Assembly: GCA_002424605.1 (NCBI GenBank)
Contig: DIKQ01000011.1
Location: 77,322-141,321 of the forward strand
DNA length: 64,000 nt
Reading direction: 5' to 3'
DNA from: Cloacimonetes bacterium UBA5614
Lineage (GTDB): Bacteria; Cloacimonadota; Cloacimonadia; Cloacimonadales; Cloacimonadaceae
Made by a program: the position numbers and the translations under genes. The stretch's first letter is position 1. The number at the start of each line of letters is the position of its first letter. The notes beneath the pieces are model-generated. The model saw only the letters and a program-made list of their open reading frames with translations. It had not been told where the DNA came from and searched no databases. Shown piece after piece: positions 24,598 to 33,664 of the stretch.

Positions 24598-27500
24598 TTA
24601 GCTTTGGTCATCAGGGACTTCGCCATTCGGTAGGGGAACGTTCCTGTCTTTGCATTCCATCACTTCCTGAAACTTGCTGTGCTCCGTAAAGCGTTCGAAA
24701 CCGAGCTTGCCGAAGAAGCTGTCCACCATCGAATAGATGACGGGTATGATGAAAAGAGTAAGGAAGGTGGCAAAAGCCAGTCCGAAGGTAAAGGTGACTG
24801 CCATGGGACGCCAAGCCTGGTTGCTGGCGCTGGAGCTGAACACGATGGGCAGCATGCCGGCGATGGTGGTTCCGGTGGTCATAATAATAGGTCTGAGCCG
24901 GACACTGCCGCTCTGGATGATGGCATGCCAGCGGTCTGTCCCTCTTTCCCGTTCCTGGTTGATAAAATCTATCAGCAGGATAGCGTTGTTTACCACCACA
25001 CCCGCCAGGGCGACTACTGAGATGAGCGTATTCAGCGAGAAGGGCAGTCCGGTGACCAGCAATCCGAAAATGACGCCGATAAAGGCAAAGGGGATGGTCG
25101 CCATTACAATGATGGGCTGGACATAGGACTTGAACTGGGAAGCCAGGATAGTGAAGATAATCAGGATTGCTATTAAAAAAGCGCTGTATAGCGAGGAATA
25201 GCTCCTGTTCTGCTCTTCCTGCATACCTCCGAATTCAATCTGGTAACCGGGATAGCGCTGTTGAAAATTCTGCAGCATCCCGGGCTGGCCCTTCAGTTTG
25301 TCACCCACCAGCAGGGTTACGACTTCGGAAGGGGTACGCTTGCGGGTTCTGCCGTTTTCGGTGTATCTGGCTGCTGCCGCAGTGATGGTGATTACCCTTT
25401 TCTTGTCCCTGTGCTCTATTCTGGAAAGGCTGCTGGTAATCTGGAAATCCGCCAGGTCGCGGATGGCAATCAATTCTCCGCTGCGGCTCTTGACTTTCAG
25501 GTTTTTGAGGGGTTCCAGTTCTTCGGTATATCTGTCATCCAGTTTTACTATGATGGGATATTCATCGATGCCCCCGCCACGGTATTGGGATACTTCCAGG
25601 CCGTTTCTGGCGGTGCGCAGGGTGCCGGCAATCTGGGCAACGCTAAGGCCATAGAGAGAAAGCTTGTCGTGATTGGGGATAATCCTGATTTCCTTTTTAC
25701 CCTGGTCAAAGCTGTCATCGATGTCCACAACGCCGGGGATTTTCTTCAGGTTGTCCTTAACGTTTTCAGCAATATAGGCAAGACGGTTCAGGTTATCGCC
25801 CTTGATGCGGATTTCCACGTCTTTTCCCACCGGCGGTCCTGTCTGGCTCTGGCGGAAGGTGTAGGAATAGAGGCCGGGAGTCTTGTCCAGCACGGTGCGG
25901 ATGGCTGACTTTATCTCGTCGTGGGTAAATTTCATCTGTTTTTGTTCTACCAGGTCGATGTTTATCTGGGCATTGCTGCTCTTGATGTCCTGCCTGCCTT
26001 CACTGCCTATGGAACCAACAGTGGTGGTGACAAACTCGATATCCTGTTTTTCCTTCAGGGTATTTATCTGCTCTTCAATCAGGACTATGGTCTTTTCCGT
26101 CTCTTCCAGCTTGGTGCCCAAAGGGGTCTTGAGTTCTATGGCAAAGGTCTGGGATGTACTGGCAGGGAAAAACTCAAACTTGATTAACCCTGAACCCATG
26201 ACGCCAAACGATGCCAGAAGCAGGATAATTATAGACCACAAGGCGATGGCACGGTGTTTCAGCACCTTGACAATGGCTTTCTGGTAAAGCTTAATAAGGG
26301 GCGCAATCAGCTTGGCGGTACGGTCATTCGAGGCTTCCATCTTCTTCCCGAACTGCCACATATTGGTGGGCAATACCACCATGCTCTGGTACCAGGAACC
26401 CAGCAGGGCAATCGTCACCACTATGGGGAAGACGCTCAGGAACTGACCCATGATGCCTTTCATCAGCAATAGCGGCAGGAACGACGCCACAGTAGTCAGG
26501 GTGGAGGAAAACACAGGGCTGATGACCTGGTCCACTCCCATGATGATAGAATCCTTGTGGCAATATCCCATCTCTCTGTAGCGATGGGTGTTCTCGATTA
26601 CCACAACCGAGTTGTCCACCACCATACCCACCACTATGATGAGTCCGAAGATAGTGAGGTTATTCAGGGTTATGTCAAACAGCGGAACCACGATAAACGT
26701 AATCAGGATGCTAAGCGGAATACCCACTGCAGCAAGGGCGGCATTGCGCCATCCCAGGAAGAACAGCATCATAAGGAAGACCAGGATAATGCCTTGCAAA
26801 GCGCTGCTGCCGAGGGAATTAATGCCGTTTTTGACGTCAATCGAACCGTCATTGCGCACGCTGATGGTAAGGCCGGGGATGGATTTTTCAAAGTCAGCGG
26901 CATATTCCCGCACGTCTTTCATCACCCGGATTATGTTACCGTCCGCTTTCTTGTAGATGAGCACACTGACACTGTGTTCCCCGTTCAGCCGGGATATAGT
27001 CTCGGCCCGGGACAGAGTATCCCTGATGCCTGCAACATCGCCAAGGCGGACCACCCCGCCTCCGGCATCGCTCTGCACTATCAGGGAAGCCAGCTCTTCA
27101 GTGGACTGGAATTCACCCAAAGTGCGTACCAGGAACTCAATCTTGCCAAAGCGGGAGTTGCCTGCAGGGATATTCATATTTCTGCTCTGGATGGCTGCAG
27201 AGAGGTCGCTGAGGGTAATACCCCAGGCATCAAGCTTTGCCTGGTCTGCATCCACCCAAATCTGGCGGTCCCTGCTGCCGATAACATCCACTTTGGAGAT
27301 GTTATCAAGGTCCAGCACGCCGTCTTTAAAGTTTTCGCCTATTTCGCGCAGGGAGCCGGGAGTAAAGCTGCCGCCCAGAACCACCTGGGCGATGGGATTG
27401 ACCTCGCGCATATTGAGCCGGATAATTATGGGGTCGATGGCGTCGTCCGGCAGGTCTGTAATCTTGTTTATCTCCGTATTCACGTCATCAAAGGCTTTTT

Positions 27501-27807
27501 CCGGGTTCACGCCGGATTCGAACCTGACATGGATGATGGCTTTGCTCTCTTCGGCAGTGGTTGAGATATAGTCTATGCCGTCGATGTCAGAGATGCCGTC
27601 CTCTATTTTCTTTACAATCAGCTGTTCAACTTCCTCGGGTGAGGCGCCCGGATAGGCAGCAACTATCAAAACGCTGCCAAAATCAACGGCAGGGAATTCC
27701 TCCCTGGGAAGGGTAACCATGGAAACCAGACCGAAGACCAGGATAGCCACGGTCAGCATATTGATCAGGACAGAATTCCTGATGGCGGATTCTGCTACTG
27801 AAAACAT
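24598..27807 (-). CDS. RND (HAE1/AcrB-type) efflux pump permease
   Basis: Inner-membrane proton-driven transporter of the resistance-nodulation-division family, 1069 residues, with twelve predicted helices and two large periplasmic loops. Family landmarks are seen: the N-terminal helix RNSVLINMLTVAILVFGLV, LPREEFPAVDFGSV, VGMVVDNSVVVIENTHRYR in TM4 with the proton-relay aspartate, and VVALAGVVVNNAILLIDFIN in the second half. It pairs with the adaptor gene, whose stop is 1 nt from this ATG. No TolC-type outer-membrane channel is in the window, so that component must be supplied elsewhere. The substrate is unknown; the sequence fits the broad HAE1 group more than heavy-metal CusA. Confidence 0.95.
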   Translation of the reverse strand: MFSVAESAIRNSVLINMLTVAILVFGLVSMVTLPREEFPAVDFGSVLIVAAYPGASPEEVEQLIVKKIEDGISDIDGIDYISTTAEESKAIIHVRFESGVNPEKAFDDVNTEINKITDLPDDAIDPIIIRLNMREVNPIAQVVLGGSFTPGSLREIGENFKDGVLDLDNISKVDVIGSRDRQIWVDADQAKLDAWGITLSDLSAAIQSRNMNIPAGNSRFGKIEFLVRTLGEFQSTEELASLIVQSDAGGGVVRLGDVAGIRDTLSRAETISRLNGEHSVSVLIYKKADGNIIRVMKDVREYAADFEKSIPGLTISVRNDGSIDVKNGINSLGSSALQGIILVFLMMLFFLGWRNAALAAVGIPLSILITFIVVPLFDITLNNLTIFGLIIVVGMVVDNSVVVIENTHRYREMGYCHKDSIIMGVDQVISPVFSSTLTTVASFLPLLLMKGIMGQFLSVFPIVVTIALLGSWYQSMVVLPTNMWQFGKKMEASNDRTAKLIAPLIKLYQKAIVKVLKHRAIALWSIIILLLASFGVMGSGLIKFEFFPASTSQTFAIELKTPLGTKLEETEKTIVLIEEQINTLKEKQDIEFVTTTVGSIGSEGRQDIKSSNAQINIDLVEQKQMKFTHDEIKSAIRTVLDKTPGLYSYTFRQSQTGPPVGKDVEIRIKGDNLNRLAYIAENVKDNLKKIPGVVDIDDSFDQGKKEIRIIPNHDKLSLYGLSVAQIAGTLRTARNGLEVSQYRGGGIDEYPIIVKLDDRYTEELEPLKNLKVKSRSGELIAIRDLADFQITSSLSRIEHRDKKRVITITAAAARYTENGRTRKRTPSEVVTLLVGDKLKGQPGMLQNFQQRYPGYQIEFGGMQEEQNRSYSSLYSAFLIAILIIFTILASQFKSYVQPIIVMATIPFAFIGVIFGLLVTGLPFSLNTLISVVALAGVVVNNAILLIDFINQERERGTDRWHAIIQSGSVRLRPIIMTTGTTIAGMLPIVFSSSASNQAWRPMAVTFTFGLAFATFLTLFIIPVIYSMVDSFFGKLGFERFTEHSKFQEVMECKDRNVPLPNGEVPDDQS

Positions 27808-27808
27808 C

Positions 27809-28897
27809 TTAACTCCTGACCTGGACCAGCGCTCCGTCCTCTATGTTATCCGCCCCTGTGGTGACAATGCGGTCTCCTGCCTCCGCTCCTGACAGTATCA
27901 GCATGTTTTCCCCGATAATCCTGCCGGGGGTTATCTCCTTACGCACAACGATGTCATCCTGATTTACGGTGTAAATGTAATAGCGGTCATATTCCCTGAT
28001 GACGTTGTTGATGGAGGTGTAAAGCTGATTCCGGAAGACTCCGCTCAGGATTCGGGCAGAAGCCACCATGCCGGACTGAAGTCCCGCACTGTTCAGCAGC
28101 CGGATTTCCAGCGGATAATTTGCTGCGCCGGGCAGAGGACGCAGTCCCAAACCGCTGATTTGCCCTTTATGAATCTTGGGGTCGCCGTTGACTGTAATAT
28201 CCGCTTCCTGTCCCTGTTTCAGCTTGCCTATCTGGGATTCACCCACGCCGGTTTTGATTACCAGGTTTCTGTTATCGGCGATATAGGCTATCTGGGTGCC
28301 GTAGCTGAGATATTGCCCTTCCGTGACCAGCAGGCGTGAGATGATGCCGGAAGCCGGAGCTGCCAGGAAAGAGTTATCATAATTCCTGCGGGCAGCTTCC
28401 ACCCCGGCAGTTGCTCCGTCCAGGGCTGCCTTTGCGCTTTTGAAAGCAGCTGCGTTACTGTTGTATTCCACTTCTGAGATGAGTTTCTGCCGAAAGAGGT
28501 TTTCTGCAACCGTAAAATTGAGCCGGGCATTTTCAAAGCCGGATTCGGCTGATAACTTGGCAGCTTCCGCCTGGTCAAGCTGAATGCGGAACACCTCGTT
28601 ATCGGTAATGCCGAGTCTTTCACCTTTTTCAATCCTGTCACCCAGCTTCTTGGTCAGACGGATTATGCGTCCTGTGGTTTCGCTCACCATCAGGATATCC
28701 CCGCTGCCTTCCAGTCTGCCGGAGACAGTGATGTGTTCAGGCAGGTCACGCGGCTGCAGCTCTTCCACCATTACGACCTGTCTTTCTTCATTTGCCGGAT
28801 TGCCGTCTGCCGGACCCGAACCTTTTTTACAGCTCGCCAGGCCAGTCAGCAAGGCTGCTAAAGTCATTATAGCCAATATCTTCATTATCCTGCTCAT
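27809..28897 (-). CDS. RND efflux periplasmic adaptor (membrane fusion) lipoprotein
   Basis: Links the RND permease to an outer-membrane channel. The 362-residue protein has a lipoprotein signal peptide with lipobox TGLASC, a barrel-sandwich half (VSETTGRIIRLTKKLGDRI), an alpha-helical hairpin (about 110-190), the second lipoyl half (SFLAAPASGIISRLLVTEG) and the membrane-proximal domain (GRIIGENMLILSGAEAGDRI). The ATG at 28897 follows AGGAG by 5 nt; an in-frame start 78 nt further upstream would put 26 residues before the signal peptide and is less likely. The 1-nt gap to the permease indicates a translationally coupled pair. Confidence 0.94.
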   Translation of the reverse strand: MSRIMKILAIMTLAALLTGLASCKKGSGPADGNPANEERQVVMVEELQPRDLPEHITVSGRLEGSGDILMVSETTGRIIRLTKKLGDRIEKGERLGITDNEVFRIQLDQAEAAKLSAESGFENARLNFTVAENLFRQKLISEVEYNSNAAAFKSAKAALDGATAGVEAARRNYDNSFLAAPASGIISRLLVTEGQYLSYGTQIAYIADNRNLVIKTGVGESQIGKLKQGQEADITVNGDPKIHKGQISGLGLRPLPGAANYPLEIRLLNSAGLQSGMVASARILSGVFRNQLYTSINNVIREYDRYYIYTVNQDDIVVRKEITPGRIIGENMLILSGAEAGDRIVTTGADNIEDGALVQVRS

Positions 28898-29040
28898 CGA
28901 TACTCCTAATCCATACAAAAGCTTATACGGGCATAACCAACGGAAAAGTCTCCCTTTATGCAAGGAAACATTCATTTGTATGTCATCTATTATTATAATG
29001 GAAAAAAAGTCAATTGCCCATTTGAAAATTCATATTTTAG

Positions 29041-29115
29041 CCCTGCCAGATACGGGAACAATACGTGAACAATACGAGGGCAAAGCTCCCGTATTGCTCA
29101 CGTATCAAGCAGGGG
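29041..29115. repeat. Intergenic palindromic element, 11-nt-unit family, copy 6
   Basis: Ends 3 bp from the acyltransferase stop. The caps are CCCTGCCAGATACGGG and, from the right on the minus strand, CCCCTGCTTGATACGTG. This is the clearest unit structure: ATACGGGAACA, ATACGTGAACA, ATACGAGGGCA on the left, and ATACGTGAGCA, ATACGGGAGCT on the right. Confidence 0.9.
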
Positions 29116-29117
29116 AG

Positions 29118-29888
29118 CTATTGGTGGAAAGTATCCAGCAGAAGGGCGTGGACTTTGTCGCAGAGCTGCTGGCGGTTGACGGCGGGGTCAAAGGGAATGG
29201 GGCTGAGGACATTAACCTCCGCGTTGATTTTGTGTCCCAGCAGTTTGAAGAAATGGGGAACAAAAGACATCTCGCCATACCAGCAGAGGATGTCACGCTC
29301 CGGCTGGGTTTCAAAAGGCTTGCCGTCCAGGGTTTGATACTTTACGCAGATGGGGAGAACAGGTTTTTGGGCAATGATTGAAGTCTGGAAAAGGGATTTG
29401 CGGAATTCACGGATGGTTTCGCCGGTGGTGCTGGTGCCTTCCGGGAAGAGGACGACATTAAAGCCGGCAGTCAGGGCAGCGGCAAAGTTGCGAATTTCCT
29501 GGGGCAGTGAGGTGTGTTTCTTGCGGTTGGTGAAGAGAGAACCGCCGATGCGGGTAACGTCACCCAGAAATGGACTGGCAGCCATTTCCACCGAAGTGAT
29601 GAACACCAGGGGATGGCAGGAAGCCAGCACCAGGATGTCCACATAGGAAACATGGTTGGCAATAACCAGGTGGTTTTCGCTTGCGAGTGACAAGAGGTTT
29701 TCGGGGTGATTGACCTTAACTTTTATCCCAAATGCCTTCAGCATCTGACGGCTGATATAGGAAGTGTTTATAGCAAGGGCAATGCGTTGCCTGACGGGGT
29801 CTTTGACGGTCAGCTTGAACAGCCAGCCCCGGATAAAGAAGATTGCCATCCAGAAAGAGATTCCCAGAAATCCGGTGACTTTTGCCAT
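29118..29888 (-). CDS. PlsC-family lysophospholipid/lyso-aminolipid acyltransferase
   Basis: Membrane-associated acyltransferase of the 1-acylglycerol-3-phosphate type, 256 residues. It has an N-terminal membrane segment (about 5-25), the catalytic NHVSYVD motif (H79 and D84 of the HX4D box) and the FPEGTST substrate motif (about 148-154). It is 30 bp downstream of an OlsB/GlsB-like N-acyltransferase on the same strand. In ornithine- and glycine-lipid synthesis exactly such a pair works in sequence (N-acylation, then O-acylation by OlsA/GlsA), so this is more likely the second enzyme of an aminolipid pathway than housekeeping PlsC. That reading is inference from gene order. Confidence 0.88.
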   Translation of the reverse strand: MAKVTGFLGISFWMAIFFIRGWLFKLTVKDPVRQRIALAINTSYISRQMLKAFGIKVKVNHPENLLSLASENHLVIANHVSYVDILVLASCHPLVFITSVEMAASPFLGDVTRIGGSLFTNRKKHTSLPQEIRNFAAALTAGFNVVLFPEGTSTTGETIREFRKSLFQTSIIAQKPVLPICVKYQTLDGKPFETQPERDILCWYGEMSFVPHFFKLLGHKINAEVNVLSPIPFDPAVNRQQLCDKVHALLLDTFHQ

Positions 29889-29918
29889 AAACCTACTGGT
29901 TATCCCGTCCTGAAAAAA

Positions 29919-30788
29919 TCAGCCTTGCTTGGGCGGTTCGGCTTGTTTCAGTTTCCTGGTATATTGTGCCCTGATTTCCGTTACATCCAGCAGGGTGAGA
30001 AAATCTATGCAGCGGAAGCTTTTATCGAGGGCAGGCCTGCCGCAGACCTTGGCGCCCACTTTCAGGTAGGATTGGAGCAGAGTGGGGATTTTGTCCAGAA
30101 TCACAGATGTATCAATATCTCCGTGATGATGGGGATGCTTTTTCAGGTGACGGCGCAGTCCGTGAACGCTGAACCGGGTGCGTGGACGTACCTTGTGCTC
30201 CTCTGAAACGTGATTCTGCTGTTTGAGATAGTAATAAATGCTCTTGATTTCTTCCTTGTCCATAGTCTTGATACTGGAACAGCCGAACATATATTTGGTG
30301 TCGCTGGCAAGCATGTAGGCATGGATTCCTTCCCAAAGCAGGGAGATGGTTACACCGTTCCGGTAGTCTGGATGCACGCAGGCGCGTCCCAGTTCCAGTT
30401 TGTTGCCCGGCAGCTTGCGGATGTGCTTCATATGGAATTCAGTGGCAGTGTACCACTTACGGGTGTGCAGGGAAGACTGCATGCGGTATGTGCCTATCAG
30501 TTTGTTGTTTCTCTTGTCTATGATGAGGAGGTGGTCGCAGCGGCGGTCAAAGTGGTCAATGTCCAGGCCGGACTTCTTTTTCTTGTGCAAAAGCTCCTCA
30601 ATGAACACATCATGCCTCAGCCTGAGAGCTTCAGAGAGCTCAATGGCATTATCGGCAGTCTTGATGATAAAGTTCTTTTTGTCAACGTATATGGGGATTT
30701 TGGGCGTATAATTCCTAATGTTGTTGCGGGATAAAGCCCCGGTCATTATTTTGATGGGATTAATCCTTTTTTTCGTTTTCTGTTCCAA
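29919..30788 (-). CDS. OlsB/GlsB-like N-acyltransferase (GNAT fold)
   Basis: A 289-residue protein of the hemolysin/OlsB acetyltransferase family. It shows LSEALRLRHDVFIEELL, RCDHLLIIDKRNNKLIGTYR, ELGRACVHPDYRNG (the acyl-donor loop) and MFGCSSIKTMD typical of enzymes that transfer a 3-hydroxyacyl group from ACP or CoA to the amine of ornithine or glycine. It starts at TTG 30788, 8 nt after AGGAG. The next gene is a PlsC-like acyltransferase, giving the two-gene layout of olsBA or glsBA. The choice between ornithine, glycine or another amine cannot be made from sequence. A homoserine-lactone-synthase-like fold is also shared but is functionally less likely here. Confidence 0.82.
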   Translation of the reverse strand: MEQKTKKRINPIKIMTGALSRNNIRNYTPKIPIYVDKKNFIIKTADNAIELSEALRLRHDVFIEELLHKKKKSGLDIDHFDRRCDHLLIIDKRNNKLIGTYRMQSSLHTRKWYTATEFHMKHIRKLPGNKLELGRACVHPDYRNGVTISLLWEGIHAYMLASDTKYMFGCSSIKTMDKEEIKSIYYYLKQQNHVSEEHKVRPRTRFSVHGLRRHLKKHPHHHGDIDTSVILDKIPTLLQSYLKVGAKVCGRPALDKSFRCIDFLTLLDVTEIRAQYTRKLKQAEPPKQG

Positions 30789-30875
30789 AGTCTCTACTCC
30801 TGTGCGAATAAGTATTTTTCCATACGAAGTATAATCCCAAATCTGTCAAGACGCAAGATTTAATCTCATTTCAGC

Positions 30876-33605
30876 TTATTTCAGTTTCAATGTCTTGGCT
30901 GTATTGCTGCGGGTTCTGTCTGAAATCCGGACCAGATAGATTCCGGCTGCAGTTTGCATATTATTGGTGTCCCTGCCGTTCCAGTTCCAGCTAACGGTGC
31001 CGTTTTTGGGGGTAAGCCGGACAGACTGCACCTGCTGTCCCTTGATGTTGTAGATGCTGAGGGATACAGGGGTTTCAGATTTGGCAGTGACAGCCAGGCT
31101 GCCGCTGAACGGATTGGGAGCAAGGGAGATGCTCATCGCCATAGGTATCGAAACATCATCATCAACAGAAACCGGAGCTGTGTGATAGACATCCAGGGTG
31201 TCAAGAATGATGGCAAGGAAATCCTTGTATTCATAGGTGTCGGAAATTACTCCGCCGAGATTGAACGAACTGCTGATGGTGCGGCTTTCCCCTACTCTGT
31301 TCCAGATGCCGATATGATGATTAGGATATATTGTATTATAAGTGTTATACATTGCCACTGCATTATTCCCTACTGCGGTAAGTGGTAATGAATACATGTT
31401 TGGGTTAACATCATAATCCCATATATAGTCAGTTCCTTGCTCATTATAGCATAACTGCTCAATATGGGCTATAGTCGAATAGGGTGCAGATGTTCCGAAC
31501 CTTACGAAGAGTGAATCCATTCCATCCCAATTACACCAGCCCTCCATATAAACTTTACCTCCCTGTTGCATATAAGAAAGCAGGTAATCGTATTCATAAG
31601 TTCCGGGCTGTAGGTCGTAGTGTTCTCCATATACTCCGAACAGGCAAAACACGGCGTCAAACTGGTCAAGGTAGTTATAGGTGTCTATCAGATGCTTTGT
31701 ATAGACCACATTGAAGGGAGCCAGGTCATACAGACCGTTGATAATGGTGTTCCCGGTGTCTCCGGCGGGTTCCCAGACAAGGATGGATGCCTCCGGGGCA
31801 GTGGTTTGGGAGGGATATCCCACAGCAGGGTCGCCATACATCAGATAGGTGTAAACGTTCTGAAGCTCAGGCCAGATGATGCCGCCTGAGTCAATCGGGT
31901 CTCCGAACAGGCAATATTGGGTGTGGAGCCAGTTGGCATAGCCGTGAGCTTCACCGGCGGTCATTCCATGCAGGGCGAAGTTTTCCAGGAAGTGGTAGTT
32001 GTAGGAACTGAGTCCGCCCCAACCGGGATTTTCCCAGCCGATTTTGTACCAGCCGTTACGGGTGGCGGCGATGGCTGCCACGGCTTTTTTGCGGATAAGG
32101 GTCTCGCCCAAAGAGGGTTCGTCATAGTCAATCATGCCGTTCTGGCAGGAGGCGCAGAAATAAACTGAGCCATCCTGATTGCTGACGTTGTCAAAAGTAT
32201 CCACACCGACCAGATTGTACCAGGTCAGTTCGTTGTAATTGGGGATGTTGTTGCCGTTGTAGTCGTTAATCCAGACCTTGCGGGCGGAATGAACCGGGCT
32301 GCCGTGCGCGCTCCAGCTTACGATGCCCCAGCTTTCAGTATTTACCAGCATGGTCAGGTTGGCGGAGGTGAGGGGATAATCGCTGGGATAAGAGGGCTGG
32401 ATGCCTGATTGTTCATATAAAGTGGTGGTCTGGTAATCACGCAGGACGGTATCCTTACTGTATTCCATGAAAGTAGCGCCGTCAGTCCGTTCAAATTCAG
32501 GTTCCTCATTGGCATAGTTCAGCATGGCTGCAGGCAGCAGGGCCTTTTTCTTCCAGGGCAGGTCTGTACTGTCATAGCTGACAATCCTGGCGCAGATTTG
32601 CGATACTGCGGTGGCGTCGTTCCAGGCAATCCTGCCTACCATCAGTTCGGGAGTGTAGTCCATTCCTGTGTCATATTCTCCCAGCCGGTTGTCGTTATCG
32701 CTGTCAAAGTCTGAGCTTAAATCACTGTAATAAAAGTCGGAAGGGATTTGCTCGCTGCCGTTGGGCTCGGGAATAAGCTGGGCAATCGGCACCACGTCAA
32801 TGTCACCGATGAGTAAAAGATAAGTAAATGGAGCCATGTCATACTCGGCTTTCAGGAAGTTGCGCAGTTTCTCGGCAGGAGTGGAGCCACCCCAGTTGGT
32901 AAGCACCTGGTTAATGTCGGCAAAAGAGGTGACCAGTCCCTGGCCCTGGCGGAAGGTGACAAGCTGCTGGGCAGCATTGTACAATGCCGGCGTGGTAACG
33001 ATCAGGTAATCGTATGTTCTGAAATCCGTAGCGGGATACCATCTGTCCAGAACCTCTGCATTGGCAAAAGACCGGTCTCTTCTCAGCAGTTTGGGAACGG
33101 CAGCTCTCTCTAATGGCTCCCTTTCGCTGGTGCTGTAACTGATTGAAATATTAACCTGTTCGGCTACTTTATATTTTCCCGATGCCTTGTCATAAAGGGC
33201 AGGGACAAATGCAAACCTGGCAAACCGCACATCACCCCATCGGCCGATTCCCTGGTAAATCATGTGTTCCGTTGGTTGCAGGACAGGTTCGGAGCGTAAG
33301 TACCTTTCTTCATTGTAATAGGGAGTATTCAGGCTGGGCTGGCCTGCAGATAAGTCACGGATGGTTGAAACGCTGAAAGTGGGCGTTGCATCAGTTGCAT
33401 TGGAAGGTAAAATCACATTAACAGTCCTGACAGGAAGCTGGTAGCTGCCGGGTGCGGTGGTATAAACCCAGCCGCTTTCAGGCTGGAGATCAAAGCGATT
33501 GGCATCTTTATCAAAGTCTATCCCGTCAGCCCGGACGGATAGGCTGATTACTGCGCAGAACAGGAACGCAGGCAAAAGGAACGCGATGAGGCATAAGTAT
33601 TTCAT
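30876..33605 (-). CDS. Gingipain-like C25 cysteine peptidase with C-terminal sorting domain
   Basis: Second exported C25 peptidase, 909 residues, without the propeller repeats of the first. Signal peptide (about 1-26), propeptide-like region (about 27-180), C25 catalytic domain (about 195-600) with predicted catalytic H434 (SWSAHGSP) and C487 (CASCQNG), a beta-rich region (about 605-820), and a sorting domain (LAPNPFSGS, IKGQQVQSV, GIYLVRI, final LKLK). The ATG follows GAGGTTCAGA. Together with the first C25 protein this points to extracellular protein breakdown. The two share family features but are too divergent to be a recent duplicate. Confidence 0.93.
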   Translation of the reverse strand: MKYLCLIAFLLPAFLFCAVISLSVRADGIDFDKDANRFDLQPESGWVYTTAPGSYQLPVRTVNVILPSNATDATPTFSVSTIRDLSAGQPSLNTPYYNEERYLRSEPVLQPTEHMIYQGIGRWGDVRFARFAFVPALYDKASGKYKVAEQVNISISYSTSEREPLERAAVPKLLRRDRSFANAEVLDRWYPATDFRTYDYLIVTTPALYNAAQQLVTFRQGQGLVTSFADINQVLTNWGGSTPAEKLRNFLKAEYDMAPFTYLLLIGDIDVVPIAQLIPEPNGSEQIPSDFYYSDLSSDFDSDNDNRLGEYDTGMDYTPELMVGRIAWNDATAVSQICARIVSYDSTDLPWKKKALLPAAMLNYANEEPEFERTDGATFMEYSKDTVLRDYQTTTLYEQSGIQPSYPSDYPLTSANLTMLVNTESWGIVSWSAHGSPVHSARKVWINDYNGNNIPNYNELTWYNLVGVDTFDNVSNQDGSVYFCASCQNGMIDYDEPSLGETLIRKKAVAAIAATRNGWYKIGWENPGWGGLSSYNYHFLENFALHGMTAGEAHGYANWLHTQYCLFGDPIDSGGIIWPELQNVYTYLMYGDPAVGYPSQTTAPEASILVWEPAGDTGNTIINGLYDLAPFNVVYTKHLIDTYNYLDQFDAVFCLFGVYGEHYDLQPGTYEYDYLLSYMQQGGKVYMEGWCNWDGMDSLFVRFGTSAPYSTIAHIEQLCYNEQGTDYIWDYDVNPNMYSLPLTAVGNNAVAMYNTYNTIYPNHHIGIWNRVGESRTISSSFNLGGVISDTYEYKDFLAIILDTLDVYHTAPVSVDDDVSIPMAMSISLAPNPFSGSLAVTAKSETPVSLSIYNIKGQQVQSVRLTPKNGTVSWNWNGRDTNNMQTAAGIYLVRISDRTRSNTAKTLKLK

Positions 33606-33664
33606 TCTGAACCTCTTTTGGGTATTCTATCTGGCTATAATTTAAGCAATTCGCATTCCCTATA

